Assembly: GCF_009711055.1 (NCBI RefSeq)
Contig: NZ_WMJY01000011.1
Coordinates: forward strand, 30,674 to 94,673
DNA from: Myroides pelagicus
GTDB taxonomy: Bacteria > Bacteroidota > Bacteroidia > Flavobacteriales > Flavobacteriaceae
Direction: 5' to 3'
DNA length: 64,000 nt
Shown: positions 48,823-57,216 of the stretch, in pieces
Numbering within the stretch: the first letter of the stretch is position 1
Layout: each line of letters opens with the position of its first letter
Made by a program: the position numbers and the translations under genes
The notes under the pieces: generated by a model
Database searches by the model: none
The model's input: only the letters and a program-made list of their open reading frames with translations
What the model was told of the DNA's origin: nothing

Positions 48823-50856
48823 ATGAAATTAAACACAGTAGCTTGTATGGTACTAGCTTCGGCAATGTTGCTTTCTTGTGGGGAGTCTAAAGAAAAAAAG
48901 GACACTAAAGACACAACTGAAGTAACAGAATTTAAATACAGTGTTGACAAATTTGCTGACATTGAGGTATTGAGATATCAAATCCCTGGTTGGGACGACC
49001 TTACTTTGAAAGAGAAAGAACTTGTTTATTACTTAAGTCAAGCAGGTTATGTAGGTAGAGATATCATGTGGGATCAAAACTATAAACACAATTTAAAAAT
49101 ACGCAAAGCTTTAGAGAGTATTTATACAAACTATAAAGGGGATAAGTCAACTGAGGATTGGAGTAGTTTTGTGACGTATCTTAAACGTGTTTGGTTTTCT
49201 AATGGTATTCATCACCACTATTCAAATGATAAAATAAAACCTGCTTTTGGTCAAGCTTATTTCGAAACATTATTAAAAGAAACGAATACTACATTAGATG
49301 GTGAAGTAGTGGCTATTTTATTTAATGATGTGGATAATAAGAAAGTGAATTTAGATGCTTCAAAAGGATTAGTTACAGGTTCTGCTATTAACTTTTATGG
49401 TGAGGGAATAACAGATAAAGAAGCTGAAGAGTTCTATGCAAACAAGCAAAGTACAGACCTTAAACGCCCATTATCTCATGGTTTAAATACTAAGTTGGTA
49501 AAGGAGAATGGTGTGTTGGTTGAGAAAGTATGGAAGAGTGGAGGAATGTACGGTGCTGCCATTGATCAGATTATCTTTTGGTTAGAGAAGGCGAAGACAG
49601 TTGCTGAGAACCAAAAACAAGCGGATGCCATTGCTTTATTGATTAAGTATTACCAAACAGGTGATTTAAAGGCATGGGATGATTACAATGTTGCTTGGGT
49701 AAAAGCGACAGAGGGGAATATTGATTATAATAATGGATTTATTGAAGTATATAATGATCCATTAGGACACAAAGGATCTTATGAAAGCGTTGTACAAATT
49801 AAGGACTTTGATATGTCTAAAAAAATGGAAGTATTATCACATGAAGCGCAGTGGTTTGAAGATAATTCTCCCTTAATCGATGCACATAAAAAGAAAAACG
49901 TTACTGGAGTTACTTATAAAACTGTGATTGTTGCTTCGGAGGCTGGTGATGCTTCTCCTAGTACGCCTATTGGTGTTAATCTTCCAAATGCGGATTGGAT
50001 TAGAGCTGAACATGGTTCTAAGTCAATTTCATTAGGAAATATCATTGATTCATACAATCATGCTGGTGGTTCCGATCGTCTAAAAGAGTTTGTTCACGAT
50101 GAGGAAGAGTTCGAATTAGAAACAAAATATGGCGAATTAGCTGATAAATTACATACTGCTCTTCACGAGGTGATTGGGCATGCTTCTGGTCAAATTAATG
50201 AGGGAATTGGACAACCACAAGTAACGTTGAAAAGCTATGCTTCTACATTAGAAGAAGGTCGTGCTGATTTAGTTGGATTGTTCTATTTGTACAATCCTAA
50301 ATTACAAGAGTTAGGATTAGTTGAAGACTGGAAGTTAGTGGGAAAAGCTGCTTACGATGGCTATATTCGCAATGGTTTGATGTTACAATTAGTTCGTTTA
50401 GAACCAGGTGCTGATATTGAAGAGGCACACATGCGTAATCGTCAATGGGTGAGTGCATGGGTATTTGAGAAAGGACAAAAAGAAAACATAATAGAGAAAG
50501 TAACACGTGATGGTAAGACCTATTTCAACATCACTGACTATGAAAAGTTACATGACTTATTTGGACAATTATTACGAGAGACTCAGCGTATCAAATCCGA
50601 AGGTGATTATGAAGCGGCTAAGGCTTTAGTAGAAAACTACGGTGTGAAAGTTGATCAAGCTATCCATAAAGAAGTGTTAGAACGCAATGCTAAGTTCGAT
50701 TCAGCTCCTTATAGAGGGTTTGTTAATCCATATATTGTTCCTGTTAAAAATGATAAAGGGGAAGTGACTGATTATAAGATCGAACAACCTGAATCATTTG
50801 AAGCACAAATGCTTTATTATGCTAAAGAGTATAGCTTCTTACCAGAAGTAAATTAG
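48823..50856 (+). CDS. Dipeptidyl-peptidase III (M49) lipoprotein
   Basis: A 677-residue zinc peptidase that removes dipeptides from N-termini of peptides. The signal peptide ends in the lipobox LLSC (C19), so the enzyme is envelope-anchored; many DPP III enzymes are cytosolic. The M49 zinc motif is HEVIGH (448-453). The second motif is EEGRAD (477-482), supplying the third ligand. Length fits the Bacteroidetes branch. It has its own promoter and terminator. Confidence 0.94.
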   Translation: MKLNTVACMVLASAMLLSCGESKEKKDTKDTTEVTEFKYSVDKFADIEVLRYQIPGWDDLTLKEKELVYYLSQAGYVGRDIMWDQNYKHNLKIRKALESIYTNYKGDKSTEDWSSFVTYLKRVWFSNGIHHHYSNDKIKPAFGQAYFETLLKETNTTLDGEVVAILFNDVDNKKVNLDASKGLVTGSAINFYGEGITDKEAEEFYANKQSTDLKRPLSHGLNTKLVKENGVLVEKVWKSGGMYGAAIDQIIFWLEKAKTVAENQKQADAIALLIKYYQTGDLKAWDDYNVAWVKATEGNIDYNNGFIEVYNDPLGHKGSYESVVQIKDFDMSKKMEVLSHEAQWFEDNSPLIDAHKKKNVTGVTYKTVIVASEAGDASPSTPIGVNLPNADWIRAEHGSKSISLGNIIDSYNHAGGSDRLKEFVHDEEEFELETKYGELADKLHTALHEVIGHASGQINEGIGQPQVTLKSYASTLEEGRADLVGLFYLYNPKLQELGLVEDWKLVGKAAYDGYIRNGLMLQLVRLEPGADIEEAHMRNRQWVSAWVFEKGQKENIIEKVTRDGKTYFNITDYEKLHDLFGQLLRETQRIKSEGDYEAAKALVENYGVKVDQAIHKEVLERNAKFDSAPYRGFVNPYIVPVKNDKGEVTDYKIEQPESFEAQMLYYAKEYSFLPEVN

Positions 50857-50873
50857 TTTTATATAGAGAGCTT

Positions 50874-50902
50874 AAAAGTCAATCTTCGGATTGACTTTTT
50901 TT
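50874..50902 (+). terminator. Terminator of the dipeptidyl-peptidase III gene
   Basis: AAGTCAATC-TTCG-GATTGACTT: a perfect stem with a UUCG tetraloop, followed by T7. Confidence 0.9.
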
Positions 50903-50979
50903 ATATTTGATCGTTATGTTTATTATTTCATAGATTTTAAATAGATTAGTAGGGTTATAACTATAAAAACGTAAACTAT

Positions 50980-51459
50980 ATGAGAACAAGACTTTTATTA
51001 ACTATGGCTTTATTATTTTTAGGGGGTATTTTACAGGCTAAAGTAGTCATCGCAACAGGATCTACTATAAATAAGATTGAATATACGGAGCACAAAGTGT
51101 TTAATAAAGATTCTAAATTTTATGTGTTGTTTGTCGATACAGAAGGAGAGACCAATGTAGATGGTTGGGACGCTAGAAATATGGCTCTTTCTGAATTTAG
51201 GAGATTTACTAGCTGTAAGATTGTAAATGAGAAATCAGAAGCGGATTTTATTGTAGAACTACAAGTATATAAGTACTCTAAAACTAAACGCCATGCTAAA
51301 ATGACTTTCAAAGATGCCAAAACCAATCAGATTGTCTATGAGACTAAGTGGCAGAAGGGAAGTCCAAGTGTCTTTAATGGTAATTCGGGTACTAGACAAG
51401 CAATTGGTTACTCTCTTAAGAAGGATTTTTTATTGAAGTATACGGATTTTAATTTATAA
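50980..51459 (+). CDS. Exported protein of unknown function
   Basis: A 159-residue protein with a Sec signal peptide (MRTRLLLTMALLFLGGILQA). The mature part is beta-rich, with KFYVLFVDTEGETNVDGWDARN, FIVELQVYKYSKTKRHAKMTF and IVYETKWQKGS. No known domain is recognised; the size and pattern suit a small periplasmic or surface protein. It lies between two terminators, so it is its own unit. Confidence 0.72.
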   Translation: MRTRLLLTMALLFLGGILQAKVVIATGSTINKIEYTEHKVFNKDSKFYVLFVDTEGETNVDGWDARNMALSEFRRFTSCKIVNEKSEADFIVELQVYKYSKTKRHAKMTFKDAKTNQIVYETKWQKGSPSVFNGNSGTRQAIGYSLKKDFLLKYTDFNL

Positions 51460-51496
51460 GTATTGATATAGATTAATGTTTCGTCAATAGCATACT

Positions 51497-51528
51497 AAAA
51501 GTCGGTTTACTTCAAACCGACTTTTTTT
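51497..51528 (+). terminator. Terminator of the exported-protein gene
   Basis: AAAAGTCGGTTT and AAACCGACTTTT form a perfect 12-bp stem around a 5-nt loop, followed by further T. Confidence 0.85.
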
Positions 51529-51588
51529 ATTAGTTTGTAAACACTAATAGTTTACTATTAGCTGTCAGGGATAAGTGTAGTACTCAAT

Positions 51589-52371
51589 TTAAGGTGTAAG
51601 AGTGTGCTGTATAAACTGAGTAGGGCGTTGCCCCATTAGCTTGGTAAATACATTGCTGTAAGACTGAGCACTGTTATAACCGACAAGTAATGCAATTTCA
51701 TTAATGGTGTGTTGTCCTTCGCTGAGTAATTCGATAGACTTTATGATACGTACCATTTGAATGTACTTAGCAACACTAATACCTGTCTCTTTTTTAAATT
51801 GACGTTCTAAGGTACGAATACTCATAAAACACAACTGTGCTAATTCGTCTATAGTAATTGTTGACGGATAGTGGTTGTGTATATAAGCTGTTGTCTCTAG
51901 GAGTACAGGAGTCTTAGGTACAGGGGTGATTAATGGTACAGCATTTTTTACAAAAGAAGGTAGTTCTAAGAGGATAGCCCTTAGAAAGGTTTGTTCACTC
52001 TCATTGTGTTTCATATTCATGGACCATTTCTCTGTATACATAATCATTTCTCTTAATACGGTAGGAATAGCAAATAAATAGAGATCATCATAAAAAGGAG
52101 GTAAGCCTTCGACATCAAAGTAAAGTGTTCGCAATGATACGTGTTCTGAGGCGTGTGTCGTCTTGTGTGGCCTATTTGAAGGTATATAAGCAACGTGATT
52201 TTGCGGCAATAGAAATTGACAAGAGTCGACATATAGGTATTGATAACCTGACTCTACATAGACTAACTGTGCTTTCTTATGATGGTGAAATTCATTGTTG
52301 TGTTTCCAATACTCTGCATGCCAAGCGAATCCTTTCTTTTCAACTTGATCTACTAACTGTGACTGATTCAT
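51589..52371 (-). CDS. AraC-family transcriptional regulator with cupin domain
   Basis: A 260-residue activator. The N-terminal cupin-type sensor (about 15-90; EFHHHKKAQLVYVESGYQYLYV, YIPSNRPHKT) is followed by two AraC helix-turn-helix motifs (TIDELAQLCFMSIRTLERQFKKETG and INEIALLVGYNSAQSYSNVFTKLMG). It is divergent from a CynX/NimT-type MFS transporter across 101 bp. It probably controls that transporter, as regulators of this type often do; this is inference. Confidence 0.92.
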   Translation of the reverse strand: MNQSQLVDQVEKKGFAWHAEYWKHNNEFHHHKKAQLVYVESGYQYLYVDSCQFLLPQNHVAYIPSNRPHKTTHASEHVSLRTLYFDVEGLPPFYDDLYLFAIPTVLREMIMYTEKWSMNMKHNESEQTFLRAILLELPSFVKNAVPLITPVPKTPVLLETTAYIHNHYPSTITIDELAQLCFMSIRTLERQFKKETGISVAKYIQMVRIIKSIELLSEGQHTINEIALLVGYNSAQSYSNVFTKLMGQRPTQFIQHTLTP

Positions 52372-52422
52372 ACTTGTCGTTTTGGTTATGATTTATGGCG
52401 AATATAATCATTTAATACCACT

Positions 52423-52430
52423 TAGCTTTG
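52423..52430 (+). promoter_or_regulatory. -7 element of the MFS gene
   Basis: TAGCTTTG matches TAnnTTTG, 42 bp before the start codon. No TTG at the normal spacing. Confidence 0.4.
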
Positions 52431-52472
52431 TATCCGTAAACAGCAATAGATTAATTTTTTAAACAAACAATC

Positions 52473-53669
52473 ATGGATAGATCAATAGAGGAAATTTCTC
52501 AATTAAAGAAGATACTGATGTTATTAGGTATTGTGTTCATCGCTTCAAATTTGAGAGCACCACTGACGTCAGTAGGGCCAGTAATATCAGAAATTAGCAA
52601 TGCTTTATCACTGTCTAATACAATGGCTGGATTAGTGACTACTATACCGTTAATGGCTTTTGGTTTATTGTCAAGCATAGTACCTAAGGTATCGCGTAGA
52701 TATGGAATGGCAGTGGTGTTATTAGCTTCTCTCATTTTATTAAGTATAGGTTTAGTGATCAGACCTTTTGGTAGCTTAATTACATTGTTTTTGGGAGCAG
52801 CTTTAGTTGGTGTCGCTATCACGGTAGGAAATGTATTAATGCCTGCTTATATCAAGAGTAATTATCGAAAGAACATAGGTACAATGATGGGGATATACTC
52901 TGTAGCAATGAATTTGACAGCTGCCTTAGCTGCTGGTTTTAGTATTAGTCTAGGCAAGTTTACTGAGATGGGATGGAAGGGCTCTATCGGTGTATGGGTA
53001 GTACTAAGTCTTGTTACGATATTGATTTGGTTACCGCAAGTAAAAAAGAAGAGGGAAGTACAGATGACAAGTACTTTGGGTCAGGACGAAGTAAAAGTGA
53101 ATATGTATAAATCTAAGGTTGCTTGGGCAGTTACCGTATTTATGGGGGTACAGTCCTTATTGTTTTATTGTTTGGCTGCTTGGTTACCTAAAGTAGCCAT
53201 TACTTGGGGAATACCCAGTGAAGAAGCTGGGTGGTTATTGTCTTATATGCAATTTGCCCAATTACCCATGACGTTCATCGGCGCTATTATTGCGAGTAAG
53301 TTACCCAATCAGCGATTGCTAGCCATAGGGACAGGAGTATTATTTGCAGTAGGTATAGTTGGTTTATTGTTATTTCAGACTACTGGTATTGTGTTGTGGT
53401 GCGTGTTGATTGGTGCTGCTAGTGGCTTAGCTTTTAGTTTATCAATGTTATTCTTTGTATTGCGCACGGGGAGTACAATTCAGGCTGCTGAATTATCTGG
53501 TATGGCGCAGTCCATTGGGTATTTGATTGCTGCTTGTGGACCTCCTGTATTTGGAGCTTTATTTGACCTGTCTGAATCGTGGTTTTTATCTTTAGTGTTT
53601 TTAGTGTTAATGTCAATGATATTGATTACATCTGGAACAATAGCAGGAAAAAATGAATGGGTGAAGTAA
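52473..53669 (+). CDS. MFS transporter, CynX/NimT (YycB-like) type
   Basis: A 398-residue transporter with about 12 hydrophobic segments. The first, LGIVFIASNLRAPLTSVGPVI, is characteristic of the CynX/NimT branch (cyanate and nitroimidazole transport-related proteins). A central charged loop (about 185-210, KKKREVQMTST) splits the two halves. The substrate cannot be inferred. The divergent AraC regulator suggests inducible expression. Confidence 0.9.
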   Translation: MDRSIEEISQLKKILMLLGIVFIASNLRAPLTSVGPVISEISNALSLSNTMAGLVTTIPLMAFGLLSSIVPKVSRRYGMAVVLLASLILLSIGLVIRPFGSLITLFLGAALVGVAITVGNVLMPAYIKSNYRKNIGTMMGIYSVAMNLTAALAAGFSISLGKFTEMGWKGSIGVWVVLSLVTILIWLPQVKKKREVQMTSTLGQDEVKVNMYKSKVAWAVTVFMGVQSLLFYCLAAWLPKVAITWGIPSEEAGWLLSYMQFAQLPMTFIGAIIASKLPNQRLLAIGTGVLFAVGIVGLLLFQTTGIVLWCVLIGAASGLAFSLSMLFFVLRTGSTIQAAELSGMAQSIGYLIAACGPPVFGALFDLSESWFLSLVFLVLMSMILITSGTIAGKNEWVK

Positions 53670-53673
53670 TCTA

Positions 53674-53925
53674 TTAGTTAAAGAAACGTCTGTATATCCA
53701 TAACGATCCAATGCTCACGATGGATACAATAATCATGGAAGTGATCGGCATGAAAAAAGAAAATCCGGGACGTTGTATATGAACATCACTAGGTAACTTA
53801 CCTGACCCATTAAGGCTGAAAGATGTAAATTGTATGAGTGGCTCAATAATTATAGTTAGACAACCAATGAAAATTAACGATTTCCCTTTAGTTGTAAAGA
53901 TATAAAAATTAGAGGTACTTCCCTT
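53674..53925 (-). pseudogene. Start-less membrane-protein remnant
   Basis: An open frame of 84 codons on the minus strand with no ATG, GTG or TTG before an internal ATG. The peptide has two clear hydrophobic segments (SLIFIGCLTIIIEPLIQF and MIIVSIVSIGSLWIY), joined by a polar loop, and a basic end (RRFF). It has the look of the last two helices of a membrane protein. It fills the 53670-54030 gap between the MFS and dsbA-like genes. The family is not recognised (DUF2975-like is only a guess). Confidence 0.45.
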
Positions 53926-54030
53926 TTAGATACTACTTAATTAATGTTAATACACTGAATAGTATACTGTAGAAGTTGTATATTTGGAAGTAGCCTATAA
54001 GGATGAAAGTCAAATTTAAAGTTAGAAGAT

Positions 54031-54735
54031 ATGAAAGTAGAGATATGGTCGGATGTGATGTGCCCATTTTGTTTTGTGGGTAAGAAAAATTTTGAAAATG
54101 CATTAGCTCAGTTGCCATTCAAGGATAAAATTGAAGTGGAGTGGAAAAGTTTTCAATTAGATCCAGATTTACCTGTTGAGGGATTAGATATGTCTACGAA
54201 GGAGTATCTAGCAAACCGTAAAGGTATGCCTGAACAACAAATTCAGGGGATGTTAGATCACTTACAGCAAGCAGGAAGTGCTGTAGGTATTGAGTTTAAC
54301 CAAGATCGATCAATTCCTGTTAATACTATACGTGCTCACCGTTTATCTCATTATGCACAAGAAAGAGGAAAGGGAAATGAAATAGAGGAAGCTTTATTTT
54401 TTGCCCATTTTACTGCAGGGAAGAATGTAGGAGATATAGAGGTATTAGCATCTTTAGCAGAACAAATAGGGTTGAATGCGACAGAGGTAAAAGCTTTCTT
54501 AGCTACAGATGAGCAAGTGGATGAGGTAACGGCTGATATTACTGAGGCTAAAGCTTTAGGTATTTCAGGAGTGCCTTTCTTTGTATTGGACAGAAAATAT
54601 GGCATATCAGGAGCTCAACCTACTGAAGCATTTGTAGAAGCACTTACACAGGCGTTTCACGAAAGTCAGCCACAATTTGAAATGAAAGGGAATACTGATG
54701 CGGATGCTTGTGGTCCTGAGGGATGTGAAATTTAA
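54031..54735 (+). CDS. DsbA-family oxidoreductase, FrnE-like
   Basis: A 234-residue thioredoxin-fold protein without a signal peptide, so likely cytoplasmic. The active site is CPFC (11-14), within VEIWSDVMCPFCFVGK. The cis-proline loop is GISGVPFFVLD (about 177-187). A long helical insert lies between, as in FrnE/2-hydroxychromene-type DsbA relatives. A short C-terminal tail has a CGPEGC pair. A TATATTTG -7 element lies at 53979-53986. Its role is probably dithiol-disulfide chemistry under oxidative stress. Confidence 0.9.
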   Translation: MKVEIWSDVMCPFCFVGKKNFENALAQLPFKDKIEVEWKSFQLDPDLPVEGLDMSTKEYLANRKGMPEQQIQGMLDHLQQAGSAVGIEFNQDRSIPVNTIRAHRLSHYAQERGKGNEIEEALFFAHFTAGKNVGDIEVLASLAEQIGLNATEVKAFLATDEQVDEVTADITEAKALGISGVPFFVLDRKYGISGAQPTEAFVEALTQAFHESQPQFEMKGNTDADACGPEGCEI

Positions 54736-54756
54736 TTGTAAAACAAAAGATAGTAA

Positions 54757-54797
54757 AAGACCCCATTGGTACATTGTACTAATGGGGTTTTTCTTTT
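54757..54797 (+). terminator. Terminator of the dsbA-like gene
   Basis: ACCCCATTGGTAC and GTACTAATGGGGT pair (one mismatch) around a 3-nt loop, followed by T4CT4. Confidence 0.8.
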
Positions 54798-54802
54798 GAG
54801 TG

Positions 54803-54899
54803 ATCGGGACATGGTTGGGACATGGTTGGGACATGGTTGGGACATGGTTGGGACATGGTTGGGATATTTTGTGAGAAAAAGTCCCGACCATGTCCCGAT
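54803..54899. repeat. 11-bp tandem array (GGGACATGGTT x5) with distal inverted copy
   Basis: Five perfect GGGACATGGTT units occupy 54806-54860. After a 20-bp AT-rich spacer, an inverted copy lies at 54881-54899. It matches 54803-54821 at 18 of 19 positions. The 11-bp period equals about one helical turn. It sits in the 54736-55327 gap, after the dsbA-like terminator. No gene with normal features covers it. Confidence 0.9.
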
Positions 54900-55073
54900 T
54901 ATATGGAGAGCATTTCTTTAAGATGTAGAATAGGTTGAGGTTTTGAGGGGGGCAATTAATTGGAATTAATTGAATTAAAGGTAAGTTTATAGACACTATA
55001 GGTTGAATAGTTTTCAATATGTGGGAGTGTTTTGTCAAGTATGTGGTAAGCAACAAGGAGTACTTTAAAATAT

Positions 55074-55105
55074 AAAAAGCCATTCATTGTAGTGAATGGC
55101 TTTTT
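55074..55105. terminator. Bidirectional terminator-like hairpin
   Basis: AAAAAGCCATTCA and TGAATGGCTTTTT form a perfect 13-bp stem around a 6-nt loop. It faces both the repeat region and the minus-strand gene at 55328. I see nothing else in 55106-55327. Confidence 0.75.
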
Positions 55106-55327
55106 AAAGTAAGTGTTTATCGTATAATCTATTATTTATCTAGCACTTTTACAATTTTATGGTTTTGACAGAATTAAGCCATTTATTGCATTTATAGATT
55201 ATACAAATAAGGTTAGATGTGTTGTATCTTTCCTTTAACAAAAATAACGAAAAAGTGAGTGAAAATTATATTTTATACTAAGAGATATAAACATAGTTAT
55301 TAACAATTTGTTTTTTGAGAGCACTTT

Positions 55328-55777
55328 TTATTTACAATTTAAATAATAAATAGGTATTTCATCTACTTCACCTAATGAAATAGAGTCGAAAGTATTGACT
55401 TCGTTTAAGTTTTTATTACTTAATAAGTTGTGTATTTTAAAAAGTAATTCCCCAATTGTAAAATATTGAAGATTTGCTGCTGTAAGTGTTGCTTGGATTT
55501 CAACTAGATAACAGCCATTTTCATCATCAGGATCCTCTTCTGTAATATCTTCACCATCAAGCAAGTCTTCACAGGCTAATAAATCGTCAAGCGTTGTGAT
55601 CCAAGCTTGGTATTGTACAATTATTTCTGGATAATTGATAATAGCTTGGTCATTAGTCAAGCTTAAATTTTTGTTCGTAGCAATAGACTGATAGCATTTT
55701 TCTAGTTCTGAATGAAAGGTAGAGGGGTCTACATAAAGCTTTTTAGAGAACACCCAAGGTAGATTTGAACAAACCAT
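55328..55777 (-). CDS. Acidic protein of unknown function
   Basis: A 149-residue soluble protein. A very acidic centre (EDLLDGEDITEEDPDDENG) separates a helical N-terminal half (FHSELEKCYQSIA) from a beta/helical C-terminal half (YFTIGELLFKIHNLL). No signal peptide or known motif is visible. It is a lone gene between the repeat region and sbcD. Base composition is like its neighbours. I do not recognise the family. Confidence 0.6.
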   Translation of the reverse strand: MVCSNLPWVFSKKLYVDPSTFHSELEKCYQSIATNKNLSLTNDQAIINYPEIIVQYQAWITTLDDLLACEDLLDGEDITEEDPDDENGCYLVEIQATLTAANLQYFTIGELLFKIHNLLSNKNLNEVNTFDSISLGEVDEIPIYYLNCK

Positions 55778-55992
55778 AGTTGTATTGATTAGGTTCTTAA
55801 ATTTAGTAAAAATGAGTTTACGCTATATTATCAAATTGTTATATGTTGTTGGTTATTATATAGATAGTGTTTTTTTTAGCGATGTACTTTAAGGCTAGAA
55901 TTAAATGAAAGAAGATATCCTTAATCAAACGCTAAATGCTATATAAGACCGTGGGATTGTTAGTATCTTTGCTTTTAGCAAAGAATTGAAGA

Positions 55993-57210
55993 ATGGCAAT
56001 AAAAATACTACATACAGCTGATTGGCACTTAGGTAAAAAACTAGATAGTTTTAGTCGTATAGAAGAACAACGTGCTGTATTAGATGAAATATGTAAGATA
56101 GCAGATCGCGAAAAAGTAGATATTGTTTTAGTTGCAGGAGATTTGTTTGATACCTTTAATCCTCCAGTAGAAGCGGTGGACTTGTTTTACAAGACACTGA
56201 AGCGATTGACAAAAGATGGGCAGCGACCAGTAATCGCAATAGCTGGAAATCACGATAGTCCTGAGCGTATAGATGCACCAGACCCTTTGGCTCGTGAATG
56301 TGGAATTGTATTCGTAGGATTACCTAATGCTGAAGTCCCTAAATTTGAGATTGAAGATCACTTCAAAGTGAGTAAGTCAGCTCCTGGATTTATTGAAATA
56401 CGCTTAGCTCATTTTAAACAGCCTATTCGTATTTTTCATACGCCTTACGCTAATGAGGTAAGATTAAAAAAAGCATTAGATATAGACGATAAATCAACTG
56501 CTCTTAATGAAGCACTCAAGTTTAATTGGCAACAATTAGCAGATAAGTATTGTAAGACTAAAGGAGTTAATTTACTGGTGACTCATCTTTATATGAATAA
56601 TCGTTCGGGGGAAGTGTTAGAAGAGCCTGATGGAGAGAAACCACTGAAGATAGGAAATGCGGATATTATTTATAGTGATAGTATCCCTGAGCAGATACAA
56701 TATACTGCGCTGGGGCATTTGCATCGCGCGCATCAGATTGGTCCTGAGGATAGACCTGTTGTTTATTCAGGTAGTCCTTTGGGCTATAGTTTTAGTGAAG
56801 CAGGTCAGCAGAAGTATGTAATGATTGTAGAGGCAGAAGGAGGAAAACCAGTATCGTATAAAAAAGTTCCTTTACAACAAGGGCGTTTATTGTCGCGAAT
56901 GCGATTTGACAACGTTGATGAAGCAATCTTTTGGCTATTGGCTAACCCTAATCAGTTAGTAGAATTAACTCTTGTGAGTGATACTTTTTTGAAAGCAGAC
57001 GATTTGAAGAGAATTTACCAAGCACATGACGGAATTATTTCAATTATTCCTCAAGTCAAAGTAGTCAAGGGGAAAGAACAAGAGCAAGTACAGCAAATAA
57101 ATCTAGAGCAAGATATGAAAGGGTTGTTTACAGACTATTTTAAACAACGCCATCATGGGCAAACACCTAGTGATGAGATTATGGATTTGTTTAATGAAAT
57201 TTTAAATTAG
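55993..57210 (+). CDS. sbcD: Exonuclease subunit SbcD (Mre11 homologue)
   Basis: A 405-residue metallophosphoesterase nuclease. The five metal motifs are visible: HTADWHLGK, VAGDLFD, AGNHDSPE, LVTHLY and ALGHLHRAH, then YSGSPLGYSF. The C-terminal domain carries the SbcC-binding part. With SbcC it cleaves hairpins and protein-blocked DNA ends. It lies 6 bp before sbcC. A TATCTTTG -7 element lies at 55964-55971. Confidence 0.96.
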   Translation: MAIKILHTADWHLGKKLDSFSRIEEQRAVLDEICKIADREKVDIVLVAGDLFDTFNPPVEAVDLFYKTLKRLTKDGQRPVIAIAGNHDSPERIDAPDPLARECGIVFVGLPNAEVPKFEIEDHFKVSKSAPGFIEIRLAHFKQPIRIFHTPYANEVRLKKALDIDDKSTALNEALKFNWQQLADKYCKTKGVNLLVTHLYMNNRSGEVLEEPDGEKPLKIGNADIIYSDSIPEQIQYTALGHLHRAHQIGPEDRPVVYSGSPLGYSFSEAGQQKYVMIVEAEGGKPVSYKKVPLQQGRLLSRMRFDNVDEAIFWLLANPNQLVELTLVSDTFLKADDLKRIYQAHDGIISIIPQVKVVKGKEQEQVQQINLEQDMKGLFTDYFKQRHHGQTPSDEIMDLFNEILN

Positions 57211-57216
57211 TAAGCT

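Noticed and set aside
54806..54860. Tandem 11-bp repeats as a possible CRISPR
   Set aside because: Units are directly contiguous with no spacers.
54607..55083. A 158-codon minus-strand frame containing a repeated Gln-Pro-Cys-Pro-Asn-His motif
   Set aside because: The repeats are only the translation of the 11-bp array; it overlaps the dsbA-like gene on the other strand and has no domain or promoter.
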